Position numbers and translations under genes: made by a program | Part shown: piece after piece, positions 1 to 8,343 of the stretch | Numbering within the stretch: position 1 is the stretch's first letter | Layout of the letters: every line of letters begins with the position of its first letter | Origin: Candidatus Propionivibrio dominans | Lineage (GTDB): Bacteria > Pseudomonadota > Gammaproteobacteria > Burkholderiales > Rhodocyclaceae | Direction of reading: 5' to 3' | Assembly (NCBI GenBank): GCA_016709335.1 | Contig: JADJNC010000006.1 | Location: forward strand, 150,203-214,202 | Length of the DNA stretch: 64,000 nt | The notes under the pieces: model-generated | Told to the model about the DNA's origin: nothing | Databases searched by the model: none | The model's input: the letters and a program-made list of their open reading frames with translations, nothing else

Positions 1-147
1 GCTGTTGCCGATATCGGCGAAGCATTTCACACATTGCTGCCGATGAATCAGAGCCAGCGGAAAATCAGCAACCTCGAGCCGGATCGACTGCTTGTCGAAA
101 TGGCCTACTCACACTTTCGAACCAGAAGAGACCTTCGCCGTCTCTGA
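1..147 (+). CDS. C-terminal fragment of an unidentified protein, cut by the window edge
   Basis: An open frame runs from base 1 to a TGA at 145-147 (48 codons) and has no start inside the window. The peptide is hydrophilic and Arg-rich at its end (FRTRRDLRRL) and has no motif I recognise. It could be the 3' end of a gene that begins upstream, or a chance open frame. The following ~95 bp up to the convergent methyltransferase hold nothing recognisable. Confidence 0.25.
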   Translation, partial: AVADIGEAFHTLLPMNQSQRKISNLEPDRLLVEMAYSHFRTRRDLRRL

Positions 148-241
148 GCCTCAACGGCAGGTTACCCAGTTAAGCCGCAGCACAGAGGGTGACTGACTTT
201 GAGCGCGGACAACGCAAGCGCAACACTTAGCCGCATTACCC

Positions 242-1018
242 TCAAGGTCGTGTAGCCTTGGTAGCGATGGCCACCGGAGAATAAGTGCTGAACGGCCATG
301 TGTCGTCGTACCAGTGGTCTTCGTACAACCCCGTTATGACAAAACCAGCATCTGTCTGTCCACCGATTTGTGAGGTAAGTGAGTGGCTGAACTCAAGAGG
401 CTGGCCTGTTTCAATTTTGGCCTTTAGCCGGTTCTCGGACAGGCTCTCCTCATCCGAATAGGGCAACGAATACCTGACTACTAATTGTCCAGTGGATTCC
501 ACCTCGTCGTGGTCGAACAGAAACATCGCCGGGTTCATGAATCCGGACAAGAGCGTGCCGCCGGGACGCACTACGCGAAAGCACTCGCGCCAAACGACGT
601 CAACTGCTTTGACGAAGACGTTTGACGCTGGATGGACGATAAGATCGAAACATTTATCCGGGAAGCATTGCAGGTTTGCCATGTCACCTTGGACGCATTG
701 AATGCTGAGTCTTTCGCGGGTAGCAACTATCTGATCTTTCCGCAGTTGTTCGTCGGATAAATCAAAACTGACGACGGCTGCCCCCGCTGCAGCAAGAATC
801 GGCGCTTGCTGGCCGCCCCCCGAGGCCAGACAGAGAATCCTCTTACCCCTGATGTCAGCAAGCCACGCTTTGGGCACAGGCGTCTTTGGGGTGAGAAAAA
901 TTTCCCAGTTGCCATCGCGGGCGGCATCGATGGTGGCCTTATCGACAGGTTGTGCCCATACGCTGGTGGACATGGCCCCTACGTTCCAGCTATGACGGTT
1001 ACGTTCCAGGTAGCTCAT
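242..1018 (-). CDS. Class I SAM-dependent methyltransferase
   Basis: A 258-residue protein with a Rossmann-type methyltransferase core. Motif I is [10 protein letters not shown] (residues 61-70). An acidic residue ends strand 2 (FDLSDEQ, D86), followed by QGDMANL and the FDLIVHPAS motif, and the post-motif [13 protein letters not shown] is typical of the Methyltransf_11/25 group. It should transfer a methyl group from SAM to a small molecule; the substrate cannot be read from the sequence. It stands alone, pointing left, 33 bp from the end of the SDR gene that also points left, so it may be the last gene of the same unit. The family call is firm; the physiological role is unknown. Confidence 0.85.
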   Translation of the reverse strand: MSYLERNRHSWNVGAMSTSVWAQPVDKATIDAARDGNWEIFLTPKTPVPKAWLADIRGKRILCLASGGGQQAPILAAAGAAVVSFDLSDEQLRKDQIVATRERLSIQCVQGDMANLQCFPDKCFDLIVHPASNVFVKAVDVVWRECFRVVRPGGTLLSGFMNPAMFLFDHDEVESTGQLVVRYSLPYSDEESLSENRLKAKIETGQPLEFSHSLTSQIGGQTDAGFVITGLYEDHWYDDTWPFSTYSPVAIATKATRP

Positions 1019-1051
1019 GGGGTCAGATAATCGGCGCTTGTTCCGGGCACG

Positions 1052-1864
1052 CTACTGTTTAGCAGAAGCAGGGGCTGCAACAGCGCCGGCCAGGATACCG
1101 CCATCCAGGTTGAGCTCTGCGCCGTTCATATACCCGGCCTCATCCGACGCGAGCATTACAGCCACGGCCGCCACTTCCTCCGGTCGCCCAAAGCGGCGCA
1201 TTGGGCATTCCTGTACGAATTCGCGCATCCTCTCTTCACGCTCAGGGCCATCGCCGAGCATCGGTTCCCACATGGGTGTCAGGATGGCGGCTGGATGGAT
1301 TGAATTGCAGCGAATCGGCAATCCCTGCTCGGCGCAGTAGAGCGCCACCGTCTTGCTATGGTTGCGCACAGCGGCCTTCGACGAGGCATAGGCGGCCGCT
1401 CCTGGAATGCCGACCAGGCCGGAGCGGGAAGAAATATTGATGATCGAGCCCGCGCTGGTCGACTGGCGCATCGCCTGAATGGCATGCTTGCAGCCGAGGA
1501 AGACGCCATCCAGATTGGTGCGATGCACGGCATGCCAGTCATCGAGCGCGACATGTTCCGGATCATGCACAAAACAGCCATCCTCGAATCCCGTAATGCC
1601 GGCGTTATTGACGAGTACATGCAAGCCTGCACGCTCGTTAATAACCTGAGTCATGGCGGCCTGCCACTGACACTCTTCGCGTACATCGAGAGGGATGTAG
1701 CGGGCCTGACTACCCAAGGCGGCGGCAAGCGCCCGGCCCAGGGAATCGTAAATATCGCTCAAATAGACGAAGGCACCATTCTCGACGAAGGCAGTGGCAA
1801 TCGCCGCCCCGATGCCGCGCGCTGCCCCAGTCACCAAGGCAGTCTTGCCCTCAAGACGTTTCAT
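1052..1864 (-). CDS. SDR family NAD(P)-dependent oxidoreductase
   Basis: A 270-residue classical short-chain dehydrogenase. The cofactor motif TGAARGIG is at residues 12-19, D37 at the end of strand 2 suggests NAD(H) preference, NNAG is at 86-89, a catalytic Ser lies in INISSRSG, and YASSK supplies Tyr and Lys. The C-terminal substrate lid resembles the BaiA/FabG-like and cyclopentanol-dehydrogenase-like groups. Its start codon overlaps the stop of the upstream DHFR-fold gene (ATGA), so the two are translationally coupled. The substrate, probably an alcohol or ketone, is not predictable. The Ala-rich tail after GGILAGAV is a little longer than usual. Confidence 0.9.
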   Translation of the reverse strand: MKRLEGKTALVTGAARGIGAAIATAFVENGAFVYLSDIYDSLGRALAAALGSQARYIPLDVREECQWQAAMTQVINERAGLHVLVNNAGITGFEDGCFVHDPEHVALDDWHAVHRTNLDGVFLGCKHAIQAMRQSTSAGSIINISSRSGLVGIPGAAAYASSKAAVRNHSKTVALYCAEQGLPIRCNSIHPAAILTPMWEPMLGDGPEREERMREFVQECPMRRFGRPEEVAAVAVMLASDEAGYMNGAELNLDGGILAGAVAAPASAKQ

Positions 1865-2427
1865 GACACGCCTCCTCCTTTGTGATCTGCCTCCTTTGGA
1901 AACGGAGAGCGGTAGCTGGTTTGGACGAGGCCACTCGGCAAGCGGCGTACCTCGTTTGCCTCCCAGGCCGAGCGGTTTTGAAGACCGTGGAACAGCCCAA
2001 TGCCGTCACCGAGGATGACAGGCACCCACGACAGTGTCAGTTCGTCGACCAGGCCGTCGGCCAATCCCTGGCGAACAACTTGCCCACCATCCAGATAAAC
2101 ATGTCGCGCACCTTGCTCCCAAAGTCGCTCCAGCACCTCATGCAGCGGACCGGCCTGAGCCATCTCTCCGTGCCGAGCAAAAAATGGACGATGCGTCATC
2201 ACGACGACCCGCTTTCCAGAGTATGGCCAGGAATCAAAAGACAGCACCTTTTCATAGGTGTTGCGTCCCATCAGCAGCGTATCAATGTCATGGAGCAGGC
2301 GCTCGTAGCCAGTTTCCAATGCGCTGTCCGTGGCGTAGAGATTAAGCCAGGAAAGATCGCCATCCGAGCCGGCGATAAATCCGTCGAGGCTCAAGGCAAG
2401 AAATACGCTGACGACTGGACGATCCAT
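1861..2427 (-). CDS. Dihydrofolate reductase family protein (RibD C-terminal fold)
   Basis: A 188-residue single-domain protein. It begins with the signature [22 protein letters not shown], continues with [14 protein letters not shown], and ends its core with [37 protein letters not shown]. These features match the YyaP/YwjB and RibD-C group, which bind NADPH and reduce pteridine- or pyrimidine-like substrates. It is not a classical FolA: the usual FolA active-site pattern is absent. It is the first gene of a two-gene unit with the SDR downstream (4-bp ATGA overlap). The in vivo substrate is unknown. Confidence 0.85.
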   Translation of the reverse strand: MDRPVVSVFLALSLDGFIAGSDGDLSWLNLYATDSALETGYERLLHDIDTLLMGRNTYEKVLSFDSWPYSGKRVVVMTHRPFFARHGEMAQAGPLHEVLERLWEQGARHVYLDGGQVVRQGLADGLVDELTLSWVPVILGDGIGLFHGLQNRSAWEANEVRRLPSGLVQTSYRSPFPKEADHKGGGVS

Positions 2428-2851
2428 GAAAATGCAGACCTGCTTCTAGAAGCCTTAATTTAAGCATGTCGACTCAAGGTCGAGAAAGGCCCAGTTCCTC
2501 CCGTAGGTCGTCCGGCAGGTTTCGGTATGAACCAGTCCTTGAGATGGCTAGTCTGGAGTGGAGACGACGGGCGGCTTGTGGCCGGGACTTGACAGCAAAA
2601 ACCGCGCCGGAAAGCTGCCTTTCGCGAACACACTATACCTCAGGCAGCCGAAAGGGGTCAGCGTGAATTCCAGATTTAATCAAGGTTAAATGACCCCGAT
2701 GGCTTGTTAGACGGGTTATTCGGCGGCCGCCCACATGAGCCTTACCGAAATGGGTAAAAGCGTCCTCATTTCTTGAGTGCTATGCTATCCGGGTCAGTGT
2801 CTAGTATCGGGCATGGCGGAGCCCGTGTGACGCTACGCTCAGGGGGAAAAC
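2428..2851. other. Intergenic stretch without a convincing gene
   Basis: Divergent spacer between the DHFR-fold gene (left) and the lipoprotein gene (right). It contains an inverted repeat GGGGTCA/TGACCCC at 2654-2697 around an AT-rich centre. Short open frames here have atypical composition and no usable ribosome binding site. No clear sigma70 promoter was found. Confidence 0.4.
2654..2697. repeat. Small inverted-repeat element, GGGGTCA ... TGACCCC
   Basis: A seven-base perfect inverted repeat (2654-2660 and 2691-2697) encloses 30 AT-rich bases. Similar GGGGTCA-ended snippets occur in intergenic regions of many proteobacteria, often as relics of small transposase-associated repeats; that link is recollection rather than proof. 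Confidence 0.3.
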
Positions 2852-3514
2852 ATGACAAAACTTACACTGTTGATTGTGATCGTCGTTGCAACTACGCTTG
2901 CATCGGGCTGCGCGACCGTTACCAAGGGCACCACGCAGCCAGTCACGCTACACACGGATCCCGATGGCGCGACATGTGACGTGACACGCGAGCTCAAGAA
3001 TGTGGCGAGTCTCAGCGCCACACCAGGGCAAGTCATAGTGGACAAGGCATGGGGGTCGATCGACGTCTCTTGTCGCAAATCGGGTCACCAGCCGACGGAG
3101 GTACGCGTAGACTCCGAGGTTCAGGGATGGACCTTCGGCAACATCCTGATCGGCGGCATCATCGGGTTCGCGCTTGACGCAGCGAGCGGTGCAATGCGGC
3201 AGTATCCGCAGTTCATCATGTTGACACTCGTGCCAGAGGAGTTCGCTAGTGCCGAGGATCGTGATCGCTACCTAAGCGAACGCCTCTCGCGGTTCGAGGA
3301 GGAGGCAGCAAAGGCGACCCAATTGCTCGATAAGAACTGCAGCGCGGATGCTTGCGCCGCTGAACGCATGGCGCTGCAAGAAACGAAGGAACGGCGTGTC
3401 GCATTACTCCGCGAGCGGGTTGACAAAGCACGAATACGGGCGCCCGCTGCTGCAGGGATACCGTCGGCGAAGCCCTCGGACGCGCCCCCGGCAGCGAAGT
3501 TGCCTGAAGGATAA
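2852..3514 (+). CDS. Putative outer-membrane or periplasmic lipoprotein
   Basis: A 220-residue protein. Residues 1-20 form a lipoprotein signal peptide ending in the lipobox LASGC (C20 acylated). The next ~80 residues read like the PEGA-type small beta domain of many envelope lipoproteins (GTTQPVTLHTDPDGATC). A hydrophobic Gly-rich stretch (GNILIGGIIGFALDAASGA, about 92-110) follows, then a charged, coiled-coil-prone region (130-200) and an Ala/Pro-rich tail. The start is set by AGGGGG seven bases before the ATG. Function is unknown. It is monocistronic as far as can be seen. Confidence 0.75.
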   Translation: MTKLTLLIVIVVATTLASGCATVTKGTTQPVTLHTDPDGATCDVTRELKNVASLSATPGQVIVDKAWGSIDVSCRKSGHQPTEVRVDSEVQGWTFGNILIGGIIGFALDAASGAMRQYPQFIMLTLVPEEFASAEDRDRYLSERLSRFEEEAAKATQLLDKNCSADACAAERMALQETKERRVALLRERVDKARIRAPAAAGIPSAKPSDAPPAAKLPEG

Positions 3515-3562
3515 CGGCGGCGACATCACCTGCAATCGACCGACAACTTCAGCAATGGCCGA

Positions 3563-3591
3563 TTAATGAGATCTGTTAATCAGCCGTTAAT
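3563..3591 (+). promoter_or_regulatory. Tandem TTAAT repeats, possible PmrA/QseB-type response-regulator box
   Basis: GTTAAT occurs at 3575-3580 and 3586-3591, an 11-bp direct-repeat period, with a third TTAAT at 3563-3567. PmrA/QseB-family regulators bind half-sites like CTTAAT spaced by five bases, which is this geometry. A TACACT hexamer at 3603-3608 could be the -10. The box sits 50-75 bp before the small membrane-protein frame at 3640. Confidence 0.4.
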
Positions 3592-3639
3592 CTCACGCCG
3601 CCTACACTGTCTTCACTCCATTAACAGAAGACCAACCAA

Positions 3640-3807
3640 ATGAAAACTCAATCCACGATCTCCCCCAGTCTGTTTCATAAATTCGTCAGTTTATTCCTGG
3701 TGACGATGACCCTGATCTTCCTCACGGTTCCCTACACTCTGTCCAGGCACCCCGGCGAATCCTTGCCGGCCGGATCGACCCAGACCTTGAGCGCTTCGAG
3801 CAATTAG
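3640..3807 (+). CDS. Small single-pass membrane protein (hypothetical)
   Basis: A 55-codon frame starting at ATG 3640. The N-terminus is basic and polar, and one hydrophobic segment of about 18 residues (FVSLFLVTMTLIFLTVPY, residues 15-32) would span the inner membrane, followed by a short polar tail. A weak AGAAG lies upstream. The position right behind tandem TTAAT repeats supports a regulated small gene. No family recognised. The spacer from 3808 to 4012 shows nothing further except the AAAGGA ribosome site of the next gene. Confidence 0.45.
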   Translation: MKTQSTISPSLFHKFVSLFLVTMTLIFLTVPYTLSRHPGESLPAGSTQTLSASSN

Positions 3808-4012
3808 CTTGTGGTACCTTGCTGTACCCGGGGTGGCCGGAGGATGGATGGATAGACTGGCAACCGCCAGCGCTCAGCAAAAGCGGGCAAGCAGGAAAAA
3901 AGCGGTCTATGTACGCCAGCAGACAGAAGGATCACTGAAAACACCTTAACTTCGAGCGCGAGTCATCCATTGGCCCACTAAATTTCTCAATTCTTGTTAA
4001 AGGAAAATCGCC

Positions 4013-4507
4013 ATGACCCGCTATCGCATTCTAGTCACATCCATACTCCTGGCTTCGAGTCTTGGGGTTGTTGCCGCACCACTTGTTACCGACCCACAGA
4101 ACTGCGGCCCCATGGGGCCACGCGGAGAGAATTGGAAACAACGTTCCGGAAACATTGAAATGCATCACCAGAAGTTCCACGCCGCCCTGAAGCTGATGCC
4201 TGAACAGGAAGGCGCCTGGAAGAAGCTGATGGATTCAGAGCCGGCTATGGCAAAATCCAGACCAGCGAATTCAGAAGACTGGTCGAAACTGACGACCCCG
4301 GAACGTGCGGATAAGATGCTGGAACGCATGAAAGAGCATCAGGCGCAGCAGACTGAGCATGTTGCTGCTCTCAAGGATTTCTATGCAGTGCTCACGCCTG
4401 AACAGAAGAAGACCTTCGACGACTTCCATTCCTCGCCGCGCGCAGGAATGCGGGCGATGCCGCAGAATCGTTCTTCAAGCTCAGTAAATCCGCCCAGCAA
4501 ACCCTGA
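4013..4507 (+). CDS. Spy/CpxP-like periplasmic protein (LTXXQ motif)
   Basis: A 164-residue secreted protein: a signal peptide (about residues 1-22, cleavage near VVAAP), then a helical region ending in LTPEQKKTF, the LTXXQ motif that defines the Spy/CpxP group of periplasmic chaperones and envelope-stress sensors. Two copies of the related pattern are present (LMPEQEGAW at 56-64 and the final LTPEQ), as in Spy. The tail is Ser/Pro-rich. AAAGGA precedes the ATG. It is followed 56 bp later by the SOUL protein gene, so the two may be co-transcribed envelope genes. Confidence 0.8.
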   Translation: MTRYRILVTSILLASSLGVVAAPLVTDPQNCGPMGPRGENWKQRSGNIEMHHQKFHAALKLMPEQEGAWKKLMDSEPAMAKSRPANSEDWSKLTTPERADKMLERMKEHQAQQTEHVAALKDFYAVLTPEQKKTFDDFHSSPRAGMRAMPQNRSSSSVNPPSKP

Positions 4508-4563
4508 GCTCCTGAGCTTTGTACGAAGCGACTGGCGGCCTCGCCGCCAGTGCCGATGCGCTG

Positions 4564-5193
4564 ATGAAATACATTCTCCTGATTCTGATCCTTACTTTCG
4601 CCAATCCTGGAGGCCCTGCCATGGCTGCTGAAGAACCGGTATTCAAACTTGCCCTCCAGTCGGGGGCGTTTGAAGTGCGCGAATATCCCGCGCTCATTGC
4701 CGCCGAAGTCAGCGTTGGCGGAGATCGAAGCGAAGCGGTGAATGCTGGATTCCGGCTTCTTGCGGGCTACATCTTCGGCGGTAATACGCGCAGTCAAAGC
4801 ATTGCCATGACGGCGCCCGTCATTCAGGCACCACCGGCCGGTGAAAAAATTGCCATGACGGCGCCGGTAACCCAGACCGGCAATGCCGATGCCTGGGTCA
4901 TTCGCTTCATCATGCCGAGCAGCTATACCCTCGATACGCTTCCCACACCCAACGACCCAAAGGTGCAACTTAAAACCCTGCCGCCGTCGCGAGTTGCCGT
5001 CGTGCGATTTTCCGGCCTGGCACATGAAGCGGACATCGAGCAGAAAACCGCCGAACTCAAGGACTTCATCGCCGCCAACCACCTGCGTGCGGCCGGCCCG
5101 CCCTCGCTCGCCCGCTACAACCCGCCATGGACGCTCTGGTTCCTGCGCCGCAATGAAGTGATGATTCCACTGCAGGATGAAACAGCGCATTGA
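4564..5193 (+). CDS. SOUL-family heme-binding protein, secreted
   Basis: From ATG 4564 the product is 209 residues with a clear signal peptide (MKYILLILILTFA..., cleavage near AMA-AEE). A TTG-started frame beginning at 4519 would only add a non-secretory extension, so 4564 is preferred. The mature part shows SOUL/HEBP hallmarks: YEVREYPA-like FEVREYPALIAAEV, IFGGN, two copies of IAMTAPV, SYTLDTLPTPNDP and RYNPPWT. Family members bind heme or tetrapyrroles, but the bacterial role is poorly defined. There is no obvious partner next to it apart from the Spy-like gene upstream. Confidence 0.88.
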   Translation: MKYILLILILTFANPGGPAMAAEEPVFKLALQSGAFEVREYPALIAAEVSVGGDRSEAVNAGFRLLAGYIFGGNTRSQSIAMTAPVIQAPPAGEKIAMTAPVTQTGNADAWVIRFIMPSSYTLDTLPTPNDPKVQLKTLPPSRVAVVRFSGLAHEADIEQKTAELKDFIAANHLRAAGPPSLARYNPPWTLWFLRRNEVMIPLQDETAH

Positions 5194-5301
5194 CCCTGGG
5201 CAGGTCGATCAGCGCTTTTGCCTGTCACACAAGAAAATACGCAACAGCGCCCTTCAGCGTCACTTGCCCGGCTTGCGCACGCCCTTTTCAAGCACTAAGA
5301 T

Positions 5302-5324
5302 GGTTGTTGAAATTTTCAACAACC
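5302..5324. promoter_or_regulatory. Perfect palindromic operator of the toxin-antitoxin pair
   Basis: The arms GGTTGTTGAAA and TTTCAACAACC form a perfect 11-bp inverted repeat around one central T. It ends 10 bp before the antitoxin start and therefore overlaps the likely promoter and ribosome site (CCGGAGCACATC). Autoregulation by a ribbon-helix-helix antitoxin or antitoxin/toxin complex is the usual arrangement. Confidence 0.7.
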
Positions 5325-5334
5325 GGAGCACATC

Positions 5335-5601
5335 ATGGGCACCATGAACTTCAGCATTCCCGACGACATCAAGGAGCGCTTCAACCGGACCTTCGCCCAG
5401 AGGAACAGGAGCGCCATCGTTGCCCAATTGATTGAGGAAGCTGTAGCCCGAGGCGAACGCAAGCAGCAAAGCGACGAAGCCATCAGGCGCATAATGGTGC
5501 GCCGACAATCGACCGCCGACGTATCGACAGAGGAAATCCTGCGCCTGCGTGATGAGATTCGTGCCGAATCCGATGCGGCACACCAATTCCCGCCGCGATG
5601 A
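5335..5601 (+). CDS. Ribbon-helix-helix antitoxin of a type II toxin-antitoxin system
   Basis: An 88-residue protein. The N-terminal beta strand plus two helices (MNFSIPDDIKERFNRTF ... RSAIVAQLIEEAVARG) is a CopG/ParD-like DNA-binding fold. The C-terminal half is charged and likely wraps around the toxin. The ATG at 5344 (MNFSIPDD) is an alternative start. The gene overlaps the PIN toxin gene by four bases (ATGA) and lies directly behind a perfect palindrome. The pairing with a PIN toxin makes it VapB-like in function. Confidence 0.8.
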   Translation: MGTMNFSIPDDIKERFNRTFAQRNRSAIVAQLIEEAVARGERKQQSDEAIRRIMVRRQSTADVSTEEILRLRDEIRAESDAAHQFPPR

Positions 5602-6023
5602 GACGCCTTGTCATCGACGCCAGCGTCGCGATCAAATGGTTTCTGCCCGATGCAAGCGACGAATCCAATATGCCTGAAGCTCTCGATCTTCTGTTCCAGC
5701 TCAGGGCAGGCGAAGTGACATTCACTCAGCCTGCGCACTGGAAGGCGGAGATCGCTGCTGTTCTGGTACGGCGAGTTCCTGAAACTGCCGCCTCCAGTCT
5801 CGACGACCTGAGCCTGCTCGAAGGCATCGAAGACATCGACACACCGATGCTGTACCGCCGCGCCATTAACCTCGCTCAGACCCTGGATCATCACCTGTTC
5901 GACACCCTTTACCATGCCACCGCGCTTGAGAAGGATACCACGTACATTACGGCTGACCGGCGCTACTACGACAAGGCCGCTCATCTCGGCAACATCAAGC
6001 TGCTGGAGCAACTTGCCGCATGA
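5598..6023 (+). CDS. PIN-domain ribonuclease toxin (VapC family)
   Basis: A 141-residue PIN-domain protein with the expected metal-binding acidic residues: D7 (VIDASVAIKWF), E51 (WKAEIAAVL), D102 (FDTLYHATAL) and D120 (ITADRRYYDK). VapC toxins cleave tRNA or rRNA when freed from the antitoxin. The catalytic set appears complete, so the toxin should be active. It is translationally coupled to the RHH antitoxin upstream. No addiction-module neighbours are seen on the right side; a dispersed GTCGGGTTA-type repeat follows. Confidence 0.85.
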   Translation: MRRLVIDASVAIKWFLPDASDESNMPEALDLLFQLRAGEVTFTQPAHWKAEIAAVLVRRVPETAASSLDDLSLLEGIEDIDTPMLYRRAINLAQTLDHHLFDTLYHATALEKDTTYITADRRYYDKAAHLGNIKLLEQLAA

Positions 6024-6059
6024 ACAAGCGCCTGCCCGATCTGTGGTGGAGTCCCTGCT

Positions 6060-6117
6060 GTCGGGTTATGCTGCGAAGCAAATCCTCTTGGGGGACGCTG
6101 TGCTAACCCGACCTACG
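6060..6117. repeat. Dispersed palindromic repeat, GTCGGGTTA ... TAACCCGAC family
   Basis: GTCGGGTTATGCTGC and GCTAACCCGACCTACG flank a middle with CCTCTTGGGGGACGC. The same element occurs at 58876-59034 (two copies) and 63926-63974, always between genes and downstream of coding sequence. Confidence 0.7.
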
Positions 6118-6218
6118 CAACTTCTCGCGTGCGCCAGAGGGATTTCCTAAAAAGAAACGCAAATAGTCGGTGCCGGTCTACACTATCCGCCGGGATCAAC
6201 TTCCAGAGATGAACCGAG

Positions 6219-6914
6219 ATGTGCGGACGCTTCGCCCTCAAAGCACCACCGGCCGAACTCATCACCCGCTTCGGGCTCGATGAGTGTGCCGCTTTCAAAC
6301 CGCGTTACAACATTCCACCCGGCACCGATATCCCGGTGATCCGGCAATCGCCGGAAGGAAAGCGCGTCCTGCATCTACTGCGCTGGGGTCTGGTGCCGCA
6401 TTGGGCCATGGACATGAGCATCGGTGCGCGGCTGAACAATGCGCGCGGAGAAACCGTGGCTGTGAAGCCTTCATTCCGTGATGCCTTCAAGCGCCGCCGC
6501 TGCCTGGTCCCGGCTTCCGGGTTCTACGAGTGGAAGACCGAAGACAGGATCAAGCAGCCGTATTACATCAGCCTGAAATCAGGCGAGCCGATGGCGCTGG
6601 CCGGATTATGGGAATCATGGAAGGGGCCGGACGGCAACATCCTGCGCACCGCCTGCATCGTTACGACAGGCGCAAATGCCTTGATGGAACCCATCCACGA
6701 GCGGATGCCGGTGATCATCAGCCCCGAGCACTGGCAGGACTGGCTTGCCGAACCGGTGGAGAAGGTGGAGAGGTTGGTGGCGCCCTACCCTGCTGCAGGG
6801 ATGCAGGCGTGGCCGGTGAGCAGGCGGGTCAGTAAAACGGTGGACGATGATGCGGGGTTGATTGAGCGGGAGGTAAGGGCTGGGGGAAGCCTGCCAGCGC
6901 TCGTGTCGGGTTAG
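6219..6914 (+). CDS. yedK: SRAP-domain protein, abasic-site DNA-protein crosslink enzyme (YedK/HMCES family)
   Basis: A 231-residue SRAP protein. The catalytic Cys2 directly follows the initiator Met (MCGRFAL). NNAR at 73-76, GFYEW with E104 and HERMPVI with H160 supply the other active-site residues. Known family members shield abasic sites in single-stranded DNA by forming a thiazolidine crosslink through Cys2. Removal of Met1 is required, and a small second residue (Cys) fits. The length is typical. The gene overlaps the convergent lipoprotein gene by four bases at the 3' end. No SOS box was found in the 100 bp before it. Confidence 0.92.
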   Translation: MCGRFALKAPPAELITRFGLDECAAFKPRYNIPPGTDIPVIRQSPEGKRVLHLLRWGLVPHWAMDMSIGARLNNARGETVAVKPSFRDAFKRRRCLVPASGFYEWKTEDRIKQPYYISLKSGEPMALAGLWESWKGPDGNILRTACIVTTGANALMEPIHERMPVIISPEHWQDWLAEPVEKVERLVAPYPAAGMQAWPVSRRVSKTVDDDAGLIEREVRAGGSLPALVSG

Positions 6915-8104
6915 TCATCAGCGTTCTTGTCATCGATCAGGTCTTCGTTGTCGCTTTCTTCGTTCTCAAGAGATTGCTCGCCTGACAGGGGGATTTCTCG
7001 CGGTAATGGTTCGAACATAAGCGGTTGCGTAAGGGTTTGGAAGAAACACTCTTCGACCTGTTCAGCTATGTGATAGACCCCTGCCATCACCCCCGTGGTT
7101 GGGCTCTCCATCAGACCAAGCCACATATCGTCCAACGCGGCATTCAGGCTTTCCCGAAGTTGCGCTTCCATTTCTGGTCGCTCGTTCTCGTGCCCGATGG
7201 CACCGAAGCCGAGCGCGCCCAGGGAAATAATCACCCCTCCGACACCACCGACCACCGCAGCGGCAGCGCTGGCGCCACCGCTGGCGGCGAGCTTGGCCAG
7301 CAGTCTTTCACTGGCTTTTTTCGCCACTGGCGATATCCTGGCGTCCGATGGCCCGGCTCCCGCGCCACCCGCGTCCCTGCGGATATGATCGATCAGGGCC
7401 ACATAGGCCGGCAGCTTGGCGATCGGTTCGGCGTGGATAATCTGGTAGAGCGAAGCACTGTGGGCTGGTGGCGGCGCCAGTGCAATCGCCGGAATATCCT
7501 TGAGCCGCCGGTCGAATTGATCCAAGGGTAAACCGTAGCGCTGCTGGATTCCCTGAAGTTGCTCGCCGAGAATCCGGACGTAGAGATTTGTCGCTTGCGC
7601 CCTGACCAGGTCGGGATCAATCTCCTTGGCAACGGGTCCCAACACACGATCCTGGTATTGCTCCTGCAGATAGGCAGCCAGTCGGTTCACGGCTGGATTT
7701 GTCTTATCTTCGCCGGCGTTCAGCTTGTACCAACCAACTTTGATAGCCAGCCATTGCTGGGTCCAGTAGCCAGTGAACCACGGAATGAAGTCGGCCTCGG
7801 TACGCTGGTGGACGCGGTCCCTCCAGCTTTCCATGGATCCGCGTGCGTAGTTCTTGGCCGGTAAAGTCGCGGCTAGGGATGCAGCGACTATGTCGCTGTC
7901 GACCTGTCTCCAGGTTTCCTCGGCGATCTGCACCGGCGGTGTCAGCCTGGGTATGCGATCCGGTGTGGCGCATCCCGCCAACACCACCATCAAGGCGACG
8001 ATCAGGCGAGCCAGATTGAAGATCCTGCTCCCGTAAACCAGGTTTGTCTTCGGTTGTTCACCCGCCGTCGCACAGGTTCGAATTAAGCATTTATCAGTGA
8101 TCAT
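6911..8104 (-). CDS. Large hypothetical lipoprotein
   Basis: From ATG 8104 the product is 397 residues. A longer start at 8332 would add 76 residues of non-secretory sequence and is less likely. The hydrophobic segment LARLIVALMVVLAGC ends in a lipobox (LAGC) about 43 residues in, so the true start may be still nearer the signal. The mature part is mostly helical. Near residues 280-315 there is an Ala/Gly-rich hydrophobic stretch (AASGGASAAAAVVGGVGG ... LGALGFGAIG) that could span or insert into a membrane. The C-terminus is very acidic (ESDNEDLIDDKNADD). No family recognised. Confidence 0.65.
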   Translation of the reverse strand: MITDKCLIRTCATAGEQPKTNLVYGSRIFNLARLIVALMVVLAGCATPDRIPRLTPPVQIAEETWRQVDSDIVAASLAATLPAKNYARGSMESWRDRVHQRTEADFIPWFTGYWTQQWLAIKVGWYKLNAGEDKTNPAVNRLAAYLQEQYQDRVLGPVAKEIDPDLVRAQATNLYVRILGEQLQGIQQRYGLPLDQFDRRLKDIPAIALAPPPAHSASLYQIIHAEPIAKLPAYVALIDHIRRDAGGAGAGPSDARISPVAKKASERLLAKLAASGGASAAAAVVGGVGGVIISLGALGFGAIGHENERPEMEAQLRESLNAALDDMWLGLMESPTTGVMAGVYHIAEQVEECFFQTLTQPLMFEPLPREIPLSGEQSLENEESDNEDLIDDKNADD

Positions 8105-8343
8105 GCTTTTGTATTTTCTCCGCAACCCTCGAAGTACTACTTTTTTCCCTGAAAAGCCGCAACCAACGAATCCAGTATAGTAGTTCTCTGAATCAGGAGA
8201 GTAATGCTCTTCGTCTAGCCAAACTTTGCGCGGCTGATTCGGGAAGCACGAGCTGGATGATGGATTGTGCCCGGCATGAGCGCCATACTTCTCTGTGCCG
8301 GCTGTAACGGCGTTTTTCACTGAACAAAACAAGGAGTTCTTGT

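Noticed and set aside
2466..2666. A 66-codon frame between the DHFR-fold gene and the lipoprotein
   Set aside because: Arg/Ser-rich composition, no ribosome binding site, and it overlaps an intergenic inverted repeat.
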